Made by a program: the position numbers and the translations under genes. From positions 2,418,001 through 2,482,000 of the forward strand of contig KV748193.1 of assembly GCA_001692895.1 (NCBI GenBank): a DNA stretch of 64,000 nucleotides, read 5' to 3'. Below are positions 22,801 through 33,695 of the stretch, piece after piece. The notes under the pieces were generated by a model. It was not told where the DNA came from. It ran no database searches and saw only the letters and a list, made by a program, of their open reading frames with translations. Every line of letters starts with the position of its first letter. The first letter of the stretch is position 1. This stretch comes from Cenococcum geophilum 1.58 (Eukaryota > Ascomycota > Dothideomycetes > Gloniales > Gloniaceae).

Positions 22801-24720
22801 AGAAGTTCGTCTTTTAATATTAGGTAGGGTCTCTTATAGGGTGGCGTTTTTCCTTATTTAATATTAATGGTATAGTTATTAGGTCAATATAGGGGGAGTA
22901 TATTTACGCTCTTTTATAAGCATACGTTAATAAAGTTATAGTACCTCTTAGGGAGGAGCTTACGGAGTTCCTTATTAGTAAGTCCTTTTTTAAGCTTTAT
23001 AAACTTCTTAAAGTCTAAAGGTAAAAGTCCATAGAGTTTTACGGGGGTATTGTTTTTTAAAAAGTTGACTATATCTATCCTATTACTATAGAGGACATAG
23101 TTTTGTTCTTTATTAAGCTTATATAGTCGTAATTAGGAGGCTGCGGTAACAGTCTAGCCTTTCCTATATACTATACGGTAGAAGGCCGCGGCACTTACAT
23201 AGTAGTAGTTAGTCGTAGGTAGGGTAATAAGGGGTTCCTTAGGTTGGTATCCTAGGGAGTAGATAGAGGCGGCTAGGCTATATCCTAGGCAGGTCTCTCT
23301 ATAATATTTAAAGTTAAAGGTTACTTCTCTCTTTTTCCAGTTAATAGCGGGGTTATATTATTTAAGCCAGTTTATTCTAAGGATAATAGGGTAGTTAGTA
23401 AGTAGTATAATATAGGCCTAGAGTTTTTTTTAGTGCCTATTTATATCTAGGTGGAGTTATACTATATAGGTAATCTTCTATACGGTATAACTACTATTGG
23501 CGAGTTATAGGGCGCGGGCTTTAGTAAGGGGTAAGGTAGGTAGGTTATAAGTACACATAAATTAGGTATCTATAAATTTATTAGTAGCTCCGCAATTAAT
23601 TATAGAACGGCTTTTATATTGTTTTTTAGTAGTAGTTCCTATTATAGGTAAAACTATCTATTTCCGTCCATTTATCTTTACTAAGTTATCTATTAAGCAG
23701 GCCAATATATAGATCCCCTTATTATTAGGGCGTCCTAACCTACAACTTAGGGCTAGAACTTAGCGTTTTCCGTTTCCATATCCAACTCTACCGCTATTAC
23801 TACGTCTTTATCTTATACGGTAGTGGCATATAGCAACGTATTTAGTATTCGAGGTACTAGGTTAAGTATTAGGCGGCGGCTACTAAACCTAGCCATTAGG
23901 TAGTTTGGGCTATAGCTATAACAGCCTTCTTAACAACATTTATAGTAACGCTTTAGCTTTTAGAGTAGCTTACATTCTCCATCTAGTAGCTTCTACGGGA
24001 AGGTTAGTATAGAAAGGTCGATATTAGGACTAGTAGTGTTACTTAGGGTAATAGGTGTTAGTAGTTTAGTAGGTCCGGAGGGCTTTTATAGGGAGGTCTT
24101 TAGGCGGGGGTTTGCAGTAGCAATCTAATTTAGTCGTCATTTAATCTTCCGTATAGCTGCTACTATATTATAAATATTATTATAGTTATGGCTAGCGGCT
24201 GCGTAACTAAGGCGATAAGTGACTTTTTTAAGGAGATCTTTTTAGTCTTTAGTATCGTCTTAGGCGAGGGCTCTAGTATATTCCTAGAATTTAACATAGA
24301 ACTTATTAAATAATTTGGTAGGGCTTATCTTTAGGGCACGTAGTTTAGCTCGGTTAGTAGCTAATAGGTTATAGTCGCGGTACATTAGATTAAGATTATT
24401 AAGGACTTTTTAGTAGGACTACTACTTCTAAGGGCTATTGGTCTCCTATTAGGCAAAGAGTCTATTAAATAGTATACCCTTTATTCGCCCGATAATATAG
24501 CCAATCTTAATATCTTCCGTAGGAAAAAGGCAGGCGCTCTAAGTTAGTTTTTTGCGGATTTATATCTTCTAGTAGCTATATTCTTTGCGGTCTCCCTAAA
24601 AAACTAGGGGATCAGGATAACGTGTATTAGACCCTATAGTAGCAGTTTAGGTTTAGTCGTTATAGCTTTTATTATCGCTTTAGTAGGGGTTCCCGTTAGG
24701 TAAAGCTGCTTAGCGCTAAC
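19870..24720 (-). pseudogene. Gypsy-C gag-pol relic
   Basis: Minus-strand piecewise translation: gag (about 24700-23950) ending in a degraded CCHC knuckle (about 23930, YYKCC); protease (about 23600, IINCGATNKFID, where D-S-G-A is expected, so the catalytic Asp reads Asn); RT (about 22900-22300) with YTVMPF (about 22478) and YLNDILIYS (about 22390), again Asp to Asn in the YLDD box; RNase H (about 21900-21600); integrase (about 21250-20250); and a C-terminal chromodomain (about 20045-19880, EWTIKRIINSKYFG... EDFKNAKDLI). Chromodomains in such elements are known to guide integration to heterochromatin marked by H3K9 methylation. Inactive. Confidence 0.85.
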
Positions 24721-25463
24721 TCTCTATTAAGCGTTAAGTAGGTAAAGTTGCCGGAGGCATAGAGACTTAAGTGGCGTTATATACAGTAGAGAGGTATCTA
24801 GCGTTATTACAAATATACTTATTAAGCTAAGATTATAGGTATTTAATTATACCTTCTCTTTTAGTAACTGTAGCAATAAATGCGATCTTAGCCTTCTTTA
24901 ACTGTTAGACGTCGCGTTTAGACACGCAGAGGTTATCTTCGGTTTCTTGACACGTGTTATCGGCGAGCGCCTCGCGAGCTTATAGGTCTTAGATGATATC
25001 GCGATCTTAGGCAGCACGCATCTTGGCTTATATAAGCTTTAGGTAGTAGTTCTATAGAAGGCGGTAGTATTTATCGGGTTCTCGTGCTACCATTTTTATA
25101 AACGTCTCGGCGTCTCGTATTTCGATTTTAATAGGTAGTAGCCCTTCCGCTTGCTTGTCCGTAGTTATATAGTCAATAAAAGATAAGATATTATTAGTGT
25201 CTATCTCCTTAGGGGTTAAGGCTAGGGCTAATAAATCGAATTCTCCTAGGATTAATTGGCGTTATAGGTTAAGTATAGGTATTAAATTGTTCTTTAGGTT
25301 TAATATAGTGGCTAGTAAAGAATATTGTCTTACTATTATGGGTTCCTTAGAAGTATAAAGTAAGGTAACTTATAGGCACGCTGCTTCTGGCAGCGCCTAT
25401 AGTATTGCAGAGACGTAGAATTAGTTATAGGCTGGGTGTCGGTAGTAAAAAGGCGCAACGTAA

Positions 25464-25655
25464 TGTCACGGGACGGGGCAGTGGCTATAAGACGTATGTA
25501 TTTAAGGAGTCTACAAGACGTTACGCAATCGATCGTAAGGGTCGAGGGCGTAAGGAGGTGATATACCTACGCGTAGCTGATATAAGCTATACGCGAGGTG
25601 TACGCAAGAGCACGGGGCTCTCCTATAGAGGCCCCTGCGGTGGGGTTCCGTGACA
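25464..25655 (-). repeat. Gypsy-C 5' LTR
   Basis: 192 bp, TGTCACGG...CCGTGACA, perfectly palindromic ends. Less mutated than the 3' LTR at most differing sites. Confidence 0.95.
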
Positions 25656-25660
25656 GTAAT
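25656..25660. repeat. Gypsy-C target-site duplication, right
   Basis: GTAAT, identical to 19306-19310. Confidence 0.93.
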
Positions 25661-28600
25661 TACCCTTATAGTAGCTGCGTCGTAAATTAGTAACGGATTT
25701 TATAAAAATTCTGATAGCTTACTTACTATTCTCGCTATATCTAGATAAGTAATATTAGCTGTATAGAGTATAGATCTAACTTTCCTCTAATAGGCGTAGG
25801 TATCCTACTTAGAGGCTTACTCTAGATTAGGCTTAAGTTCCTTAATACCTATTAGTGTATATATCTTGCGATAATCTTTAACTTTAAAGCTTATTATAAT
25901 TTTGTTAATATAGGAATCCTAGCTAAGCTAGAGCTTCCTATTCTTTCTATTGTAGATAATTTAAATTCCTAAGAACTAGGTAAGATTACCTAGGTCCTTT
26001 ATCTTATACTTTCTTATAAGGTGCTCCTTAAAGGTTTAGAGCTTAAGTAGGTCTTTCTTCCTAAATATAGCTATAATATTGTTAATGTAGAAGAAGACTA
26101 TTAGCTAATTATTATAATATAGGCAAGGCTCCTTTACCACTAGCTTTAAGCCTTCCTTTTTTAGCGTTATTATTAAGTTACCGTGCTATAGTAGAGGTGA
26201 TTGCCTTAATCTATAGAGGGCTCTTTAGAGAAGTAGGCATTTGCCCTTAATTAGAAATCTATCTAGATACTTAATATATATAACCTTATTAATTACGCTG
26301 TTTATAAATATATTAATAGTGTCGCCTTACTAGTAGTTTAGGTTAAATATTACGATAATAGCTATTAAGGCTCTAAATGATCTTACTGCTAAAGTTACGG
26401 TATAGGTATTCTTGTAAACTAACTCTTATAGATTACCTTATATATAAAAATAAGCTTTAAACCTTATTAGATATCTATTAATATTAGTCTTATATATAAA
26501 TACCTAGATAATAGGTACTGTTTTAGTATAGATTATCTTATTAACGACTTAAAACGTTCCTTAATTTTAAAGGTCCGTATATTCCTTTTAGGCAGTAGCC
26601 GCGAACTCTTCTTTATATTAATATCTTTAAAGCTTCTTCTAATTCCTAGGTGGCGGTAGGAGCTAATTATAATATAGCTTTTTATAAAATATAAGCCCTA
26701 TATTAAAGGCTAATCTTTAAGCTAGAAGGCTCTAGTTAGTAACGTTAGCAAGAAAGCCTATATAGATCTTTAATTGTCCTTTAAGTCTTTTTCCTTTAAC
26801 CACGTTTTGCTCTTCTATATCGCTATTAATCTTCTTCTTTAGCTTAGCTTTATCGGTTAGAACTAGAATATAGTGCGGCTTCTTTATTAAGGTATTTAAG
26901 GATGGTAGTGGAGGCTCTGGTAAGTTAGGTTTTGGTATTTTATCTAGAGTAGGAAGCCCTAAAGCTAAGTCATCTTTAGAGCTTAAATCTTGTTGCTTAC
27001 TACTCTTAATATTAGGCTCTTCCTTATTTCTACTAGATTTTACCTATCATCTCCCTTTAGTATTAACTTAAATCTCATCTTAAGTCTTATTGCTTTTATT
27101 AAATAACGATTTTAATTCGTCTTAAAGATCCTATATTTAATGGATATTAATAACTTCTAATATTTAGTTAATTTTAACTTAGAGTATATTTACTAGATTT
27201 AGCTGTAAGTTATTATAAAGCAACCGCTTATTAAACTTTACGTCTCTAGTTCTTATAACCTTCTTTTAACTGGGAATATAGATTTGGAATATATTCGTTA
27301 AATTATATCCTACTAGATATCCTATATAGGCCCTTAGCACGAGCTTATTTAGGCGTAGAATATTATACTTAAAAGGGTAGGCCCTATAGCCGTAGACTTG
27401 TAGGTAGCCTATATTTGGTTTTGGTGGTAATATACCTATAGCTAACTAGATTCTCTTAAATAGTGTCTTCTACCTAAGTCTTCTACTAGGCGTTTAATTG
27501 AGTAAATAGGTAGCTGCTTTGTAGACTTTAGGATATAGCTTCTCTAGTAGATAAGCCTTAATTCTTATACACTAAGCCTTCTATATAATCACCCCCCTAG
27601 ATTATTCCGCTGGACCGTTCTATAATTAAGTATTAGGTGCTAATCTTTTAATACTAATTCCTTATTCAGCTGCCTATTCCTTAAATTCGCCTATAAGAGA
27701 CGTCTCTCCATCTATGTAGATAATGGCTACCTTAAAGCCATATCGTTGTTCGATAATATTATAATATTTAATAACAATTTAGGTAAGGGATGACTTTTTA
27801 GCTATTGTCTCTACCTTATTCATTCGCGTCGCGTTATTAAGAAAGTGTACCGCGTACTTATCGCTATTAAATATAACTATTCCGGGTATTAAATTAAGGT
27901 AGATTCTATAGAAAGGAACTAGCGACTAAGTTAGAGGTTTTCTAGATACCACCTTATAAGCTTTGCTTACTCTATATAATTTATATTTTACCGTCATTAG
28001 GCCTTTTATAATCGCGCCTATTACTAACTAAGGTAGTTACTTAATTGCGTCTTTTCCTATATAACCCATTTGCTAGTACTATATATGGCCTTCTACCTAA
28101 TTTAGTAGAGGCTTTAATAAATGCTTTATTGGCTTTAATTAAGTCGCAAATAAAGCCTTAGGTGAGTCACTTTTTGGCTTATTATATTTAATGGTGTTTT
28201 AACTATAGTGGCGGCTATAGTAGGCGTACGTCTCGTCGTCGCTATAGAAGAGAGTGTTCTCTTTATTGTTCTAGTAGACTCCCTTATTATTAAGCTTATT
28301 AAGATATACTAAGTTGGTATAGAAGCCTAGTATAAAGGCTGCTCCTAAGAGCTATATCTGTCTCTTCCCTTTTAGGTTATTAATTATAACTATAGCTATA
28401 CTATAGCCTATGATTTCTTCTATATGCGAGCCTGTGTAGACGCGTTTTAATATAGGCTTAATATTGCTAATAAACCTAGCTCTATTGTTAAAGACGTATA
28501 GGCTGGTTCCTAAGTTAAGAATTATACTATTGTGAAGCTCGTAATTGGAAGTCGTGTTATTGGATCCTATATAATAAACTATAAAGTTTTTAGTAGGCCC

Positions 28601-29560
28601 TTATAAGCTCTAATTACTGCCTTCCTTTGGCTTTTTATTAGCTTAATCGTCCTTATTAGCTTAATTGTCCTTTTTAATTTGCTTAATATAAGCCTTAATT
28701 TTAGGCGTTGTATTAGCAATCTTCTTATCCACCTTCTTTTGAATTTTATTACTTGGTTTAAACCATAATAGGTAAGGAATTAACTCTATAATATACTAGC
28801 ACTTATTAAAGTAGTGACGTTTTCTATATAGGTACTTTGGCAGTAGTTGCCTTTCCTTCTTCTACTTATCTGCTAACGATTAAGGCTTTAATTTAGGCTT
28901 TAAATTTAGTGAGTCGTCTTTAAAGGTAACTCCAAATGATCCTCCTTGTGGGGTTTTGCCCTTCTAGGCGAGGTCCGTATAATAGTAGTTTTAGTATATT
29001 TTAACTAGTTTAAAGAAGGTAAAAAGCGTCTTCTTCTCCTACTTACGCTTATTAAGCTTGTTTTTCTAATATTCTAACTAGCTTAGTATAATTAATTTAA
29101 CTATATATACGAAGTTTTTTACTAAACGATTACCATCTACCTTAGGTAGAGCTTGCTCCTTATACTTAGTATATACCTTCTCCTACTCTTATAACTAGAT
29201 CTTAAAGTTCTAGTTTTAAGGCGCCTTCTTAAGCCTTATATATTAAGTGGCTATTTAAAGCTTTTGGGCGTGGTTAGTCGGAGTAATTCTCTTCTTAAGA
29301 GATACTAAGACGTTATAGGTGGTGGTGCATTTAAATATATAGATAAGGTAGGTATATAAGATGGAGCTTAGGATATAGCTACGTAACGTATTAAGAGCTA
29401 ACAACTGTTTTCTATATAGCTTTATATTATCCCTATAGTCGGCTTTAAGCGTACAGAGCTTCTTCTTCTCCTCCTTATTTAGGTCCGCGAGCTTCGTCTT
29501 CCCCTAGCTATTAGCATCCTTGGGTAAGGCACAAATAGGTTCTTTAAGCTATGGCAGATC
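25661..29560 (-). pseudogene. Copia-A copy 2 gag-pol relic
   Basis: The same protein order as copy 1, read on the minus strand: gag (about 29510-29260), integrase (about 28020-27250), RT (about 26700-25760). The RT active-site box reads FFYINNII (about 26090), with both Asp of YVDD changed to Asn. Stops are TAA/TAG at sites where copy 1 or the family has Gln or Trp. Comparing copies 1 and 2 would allow the direction of each RIP change to be inferred. Confidence 0.85.
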
Positions 29561-29790
29561 GGTCTTAGGTATTAATAGGTTAACATACTTCTAGAGACGA
29601 TTATTATTCGCTTTTAACTTAATAACCTTAATTTATTTATCCTAATTGTTTAGGCTTATAAGGATAACGGATAATATAATAACGGGAGGGGTTTCTTGTT
29701 GAGAAGTTATTATAGGTAGTTATTTACGATTAAGATAATAATTGAAATTAATAGGAATAAAGGCTTTGGAATTAAAGATAATATAGTAAA

Positions 29791-29807
29791 CGGCCTGGGC
29801 TTATAAC
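29791..29807 (-). other. Copia-A copy 2 primer binding site
   Basis: On the minus strand the LTR is followed by GTTATAAGCCCAGGCCG, as in copy 1, consistent with priming by an initiator tRNA-Met half molecule. Confidence 0.6.
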
Positions 29808-30069
29808 TGTTAAACGGACGATTAGGAATGAGAACTCTGTTTTATTAAAGAGGGCTCTAGAAGCTCTCTTATATACATTAGGTAGGTCCCAAATACAATG
29901 ACGACGACGTCGTTATGTAGTAGGTCATAGTTAAGAGAAACAGGTAATGAGACGTTCGATAAGATATACGAGCTTAAGATACGAGATAACTGAGACATAG
30001 TTCGTATAGACGATCTAGGTCGTTAGACAGTATTACGATGGTAGTAAGGAACTTCGATTTAGGTCGACA
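29808..30069 (-). repeat. Copia-A copy 2, 5' LTR
   Basis: 262 bp, starts TGTTAAACGG and ends AGGTCGACA on the plus strand, followed by TSD GATAT (30070-30074). Confidence 0.95.
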
Positions 30070-30074
30070 GATAT
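30070..30074. repeat. Copia-A copy 2 target-site duplication, right
   Basis: GATAT, identical to 18360-18364. Confidence 0.92.
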
Positions 30075-30610
30075 AAAGTGGTGCTGTAGACATTTTGCCT
30101 TTGTTGGAGTGATATACTAACGTTTAGAACTATTGTTATTAGCTCTCTGGTTCTGTGACTTTTGGTATGAGGTATGAAAGTGTCGATCTGAAACGGATAT
30201 CCTTGCCACTACCTTGCCACCTTGACTCGGTCACCGACCCCTTGACCTGGTTACCGACTTGGCTACCCTTCTCATGTATATATATAGAGGCCCTAGAGCC
30301 ACATTCAATAGACAGACTTCTCATTCTTGACCTGCGCACGGACCCTAAATCGACAGAAAGGCAAATGGGTTGAGTTGCGCTGAAGGGGGCGCTCGCTATA
30401 TAATGTTATATGTCGTTTAAGCCTATGTTAAGATACAACGTAGACCCACAAAATATTTGAAATGCTTAATATCGTTTTCTCCTCCTTTTTCCCTTTTTAA
30501 ACTTCCAACCCCATTTATATAACCAATTTCACTTGAACGAAATTAAATCGCTTAATATATCATTGGTTTATATGAGCGACCAGTTCACCAGATCCCCAAT
30601 TATCAATTTC
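30075..30610. other. Gene-less stretch with an LTR scrap
   Basis: Contains the divergent LTR fragment at 30275-30345; otherwise nothing recognised. Short open frames near 30139-30373 overlap on opposite strands and have no family features. Confidence 0.5.
30275..30345 (+). repeat. Divergent copia-A-like LTR fragment
   Basis: Shows the 3' end layout of the copia-A LTR in plus orientation: TATATATAGAGG, CTAGAGCC, then ACTTCTCATTCTTGA and a CGCACGGAC end. Sequence identity is partial, so it is an older or different subfamily. Confidence 0.45.
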
Positions 30611-30746
30611 TGTTGAACGGAAGATCAAGAATGAGAACTTTATCCTATTGATTGAGGCTCCGGAGCCTCTATATATACACGAATTAGGTGGGCCACTAGC
30701 ACCCTAATCTAACCCAAATTGGGTATAAGAACGATTGTGATCGACA
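30611..30746 (-). repeat. Short solo LTR related to copia-A
   Basis: Starts TGTTGAACGGAAGATCA and shares AATGAGAACT and CTCTATATATACA-like words with the copia-A LTR, then ends GATCGACA. At 136 bp it is about half the copia-A LTR. The flanks ATTTC and GTTTC differ at one base and may be an aged TSD. No internal region follows, so it is a solo or internally deleted LTR. Confidence 0.55.
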
Positions 30747-31049
30747 GTTTCCAATAAAAATAGTCTTTCTTTCACTTTTGTAAATCATTTACTAATAGGT
30801 ACGAGAAATGGAGCTTTTGGGGTCTTTTATAAGCCCTTATTAAGAGCATTTCGAGAGTCCACTATAATTTAGCACCTTGCACCAGAAGGCATTTAGGCCT
30901 CTGAGAAAATAATGAGGAAAGGGTCTAAGAACAACAAGAAATTACGCACAGTGTGAAAGACAAGTAATGTCAGCCATTTCAAAATGCTATACCGTTATCA
31001 CGATACAACGATTTATCAGGACAGCAGCCGCCGATGTAAAGTGACAGAT

Positions 31050-31724
31050 TCATACTCTTTCAGACAAGACTTTTCGACAGAGAGGGCACGTGTTCTTGAT
31101 CGTAGCCCACTCACCAATACAGTCAAGACAGAAAATATGCCCGCAAGCGACCAGCCGCACAGCATCATCTCTAAATGGGGAGATGCAAATGCCGCAATCG
31201 CCATCTTCGGGCTTGCAGTCGTGTGGCTCAGAGATTACGGCAACATCAACAGCGTCTAGTTGTTGGTTATTGAGGCTGATAGATCGGAGAATAATGCTAA
31301 ACTCTTCCTCAGTCGCCTGTAACACCTCGCATGCAGCTATTACAATAGGTTTGGCTATCATGAATTGAATGTCAAGAGCGGAAAGATCCGGCCGCTCTGA
31401 ATGGAACAACCAGGCTCTGGCCCAAATCCGAAGTACTATGTCATCAACGTTTGTGCGTAGGAGAGCAGCGCTGATCTCGGCTGAATCGCCTGCGTCCTGG
31501 CAAATACGAGCCCACAGTCTTTGATATTGGGTGACAACATTTGCTGGCGGTGCGTGTCCGCCTACGTCCACGCTTCTATGAGATGCCAGCAGAGCGATTG
31601 CAAGGATGCGTCCAAGGACCTGGCCCGCCTTTTCGGGGTCTCCTACGAAGGGCTCAAGGGCTGTTGTTAAAGTTTGGAAGTGATAAGCCTCACCTTCGGG
31701 TGCGGTATATGTTGGATGATCCAT
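31050..31724 (-). CDS. RING-HC finger protein, putative E3 ubiquitin ligase
   Basis: A single uninterrupted frame of 224 residues with normal base composition. The C-terminal ~50 residues form a C3HC4 RING: CGIC, 13 residues, C-x-H-x2-C-x2-C (CGHIFCLDC), 10 residues, CPLC, followed by RKVL. The preceding ~170 residues are mostly helical-looking and I do not recognise them. RING-HC proteins usually bring an E2-ubiquitin conjugate to a substrate; no signal peptide or membrane segment is visible, so cytoplasmic or nuclear action is likely. The Met start is the first in frame and fits the family's short N-terminal form. It lies in a repeat-rich island with two other, broken RING loci (17174-18039 and 33005-33695). 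The two are not close copies, as their zinc-ligand spacing differs. Confidence 0.7.
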   Translation of the reverse strand: MDHPTYTAPEGEAYHFQTLTTALEPFVGDPEKAGQVLGRILAIALLASHRSVDVGGHAPPANVVTQYQRLWARICQDAGDSAEISAALLRTNVDDIVLRIWARAWLFHSERPDLSALDIQFMIAKPIVIAACEVLQATEEEFSIILRSISLNNQQLDAVDVAVISEPHDCKPEDGDCGICISPFRDDAVRLVACGHIFCLDCIGEWATIKNTCPLCRKVLSERV

Positions 31725-32234
31725 GGCATCTAGAGTTTCTGAAGATTGGTCTACGGTTGTCGACTTTTACGTGAATGATCTTTTCTTAGCTCTCAAGAAA
31801 GGGTGAAAACCGAACCTGCAGCTATCGATATTTCTGAGATTAAGACGTTGCACTCGGCTGAGGGGAGAATTATGCCGTACACCGTAGAAGGGTGAATATA
31901 TAGACACACGTGGCCAACAATGTTTGGAGCGTCTTCACTATTTTCAAATAATGTGTTATACATTTTTTGCTTCACCATTCATTTCACTGCTCTTGCGTTC
32001 CTGCTCTTGGTATATTAACAATACACTTATATGAAAATGGCACATTGAAGAACTTCAAAATAAGTAGAACTGTATTAACGTGACATGAAGGTTAGGGAAT
32101 CAAATGAGGAAATGCGTAGCTGGTTTAGTTCACAGATCTGTGAAAGCGGTCAAGAGTAACGTAGATGTGTAACAAACTTGAAAGGACGATCGCCGTTTAG
32201 GCATGAACATCGCACAGATGAACTTATACCCTAA
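31725..32234. other. Gene-less intergenic stretch
   Basis: 5' flank of the minus-strand RING gene. No coding frame of interest and no promoter motif I can defend. Confidence 0.5.
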
Positions 32235-32703
32235 TGTGACCTAACGTAGCTGACCAGGAAGCGAGCCACGCTGCCTAACGAGCCACTTTTAACACTTTTT
32301 ATTTTTATTTTTAGCAGCAACAATATATATTATTAATTATTTAAAGCTATGGCTTAAATTAAATTAAATTAAAATTATTTTTAAAAACAAACTCTCTAAA
32401 TTTTATAAAAATAAATAACGTAGGTGATAGAGTTATGACGGTTTAGAACGCATAGACGAAATTTGTTATGCCAACCGTCATAACCCTATCGCCTACGTTA
32501 TTAAGAACTTAAATAGTTATTAAAGATTTTAGAAATTAGCAACTTTTTTATTTTATTTCCTGCTTGGTATAATGAAATTTTAATAAGATAGGTCTAAAAT
32601 AAAAATTATTTCCAAACCCAGCTTAATAAAATAATATTTTTATAAGCGTGGCGTAGAAACGCTTGGTGGTTAGGCAGGGTGGCTCAGTTACGTTACCGTC
32701 ACA
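32235..32703. mobile_element. TIR/fold-back MITE-like element
   Basis: About 469 bp. The left end, TGTGACCTAACGTAGCTGA, matches the inverted right end, TGTGACGGTAACGTAACTGA. Matching continues inward through GAGCCAC and CTGCCTAAC with a small gap. The interior is A/T-rich and non-coding. No clear target-site duplication, so superfamily is unassigned. Confidence 0.6.
32416..32500. repeat. Near-perfect 28-bp hairpin inside the MITE
   Basis: 32416-32443 pairs with 32473-32500 (TAACGTAGGTGATAG type) with two mismatches, both transitions, and a 29-nt loop. Confidence 0.85.
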
Positions 32704-33004
32704 CACGGCGCAGGGAACTGTCACCTCGTAAAAATACTGGGTTTTATACTAAAGAAAGCCATAGTCTTCCTTATTACGATAATAACTGATTTAGATGGCT
32801 TGTATTGGTCACGGGTTAAAATTCGCTAAGATGTTGAACCCCGCCTGATAGAGATTGCCAATTGCAGCCCCGTCATATCGTGCTTGATATTAAAATCACG
32901 GTGCTGTGAATAGACAAATCCCCGCTTTTAAATCGGTTAAAGCCGTGCTATTTTGAAGCCTTAAGAGTGATTGTAAATTTCTTTTTTGGTTTTAAAGACG
33001 CGAA
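32704..33004. other. Gene-less spacer
   Basis: Short intergenic stretch before the RING-H2 frame; nothing recognised. Confidence 0.5.
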
Positions 33005-33695
33005 ATGCGTAATCTGTCTTCACGCCCTCACGAGACTACTCACGCGAGTTCGGTCCTCTGCGCTGACTATTCGATCAACCCTTTCTGCGGTACCATTGCT
33101 TCTGGTGCACCCAATAGCGACAACTACGAGTGGGCGATTCCACATCCCCCTTCTTATCCAGGGAACGACCCAGTCATTATTCGAAATGGGCTAGACCGTT
33201 TAGGTAAGAACACGGTAGATACAATTCTGGGGTTGATGTTACAAGTTGATTACATGCATAGACAGGGCGTCCTAACTAACAACGGCCATGCACTACTCAC
33301 AGATTGGCTCGATGAAGCTTCCGGCCATATTCCACAAGCGGTGCAACAAGCCGAGGTATTCACTCTTTACGAAGGAGATATCGACTTGGATGGAACTCGT
33401 TAGTGGTGATGTCACCTTCGAGCCCACCGATCCTCGAATTGACCCAATTGCATTGGGCTCCCTCTGCTCTAAACTACTAGAGGAAGTCGAATGTTCTATT
33501 TGTCTTTGGAAACTGCACGATGCGTTAGCGGATTTGGATGCTCGACTACTGCGTCTCTCCGCATGTGATCATGTTTTTCACCGTGTTTGTTTGGATGAAT
33601 CGATAAACGGAGTGAATGCTAGCAGTAACAGATGCCCATTATGCCGGAAGGAGCTCTGCAAACCTCGCGACAAAGGGCCAGTTTTGTTTCCTTGA
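33005..33695 (+). pseudogene. RING-H2 finger gene with a frame break
   Basis: The first frame starts at 33005 and runs 132 codons to a TAG at 33401-33403. A second frame overlaps it and continues to 33695 with a full RING-H2: CSIC, 20 residues, C-x-H-x2-H-x2-C (CDHVFHRVC), 14 residues, CPLC, then RKEL. The two meet near 33395-33403. I tried GT-AG introns there: the obvious 48-bp candidate (33356-33403) keeps the frame and runs into TGA, so it does not fix the break. A +1 frameshift is the simpler reading, unless a longer intron exists. If the second frame starts at its internal ATG (about 33384), a 103-residue RING protein would be possible. Function, if any, would be E3 ligase. Confidence 0.55.

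Larger units (their letters stand above)
19311..25655 (-). mobile_element. Gypsy-C, chromodomain LTR retrotransposon nested in copia-A copy 2
   Basis: 6,345 bp, bounded by two 192-bp LTRs and TSD GTAAT. Internal order on the minus strand is gag, protease, RT, RNase H, integrase, chromodomain, which is Ty3/gypsy chromovirus order. It was inserted into copia-A pol after copia-A had landed. The interior has multiple stops throughout and five ambiguous bases (N) at 21246-21282. Confidence 0.95.
18365..30069 (-). mobile_element. Copia-A copy 2, LTR retrotransposon, inverted (split by gypsy-C)
   Basis: A complete copia-A in minus orientation with two 262-bp LTRs and a perfect TSD GATAT. Without gypsy-C and one TSD copy it is 5,355 bp. 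With copy 1 at 4849-16475 it forms an inverted pair flanking the RING relic. Both copies carry a later, different LTR element. Confidence 0.95.

Noticed and set aside
30139..30373. Opposed 66- and 72-codon frames
   Set aside because: They overlap on opposite strands across an LTR scrap.
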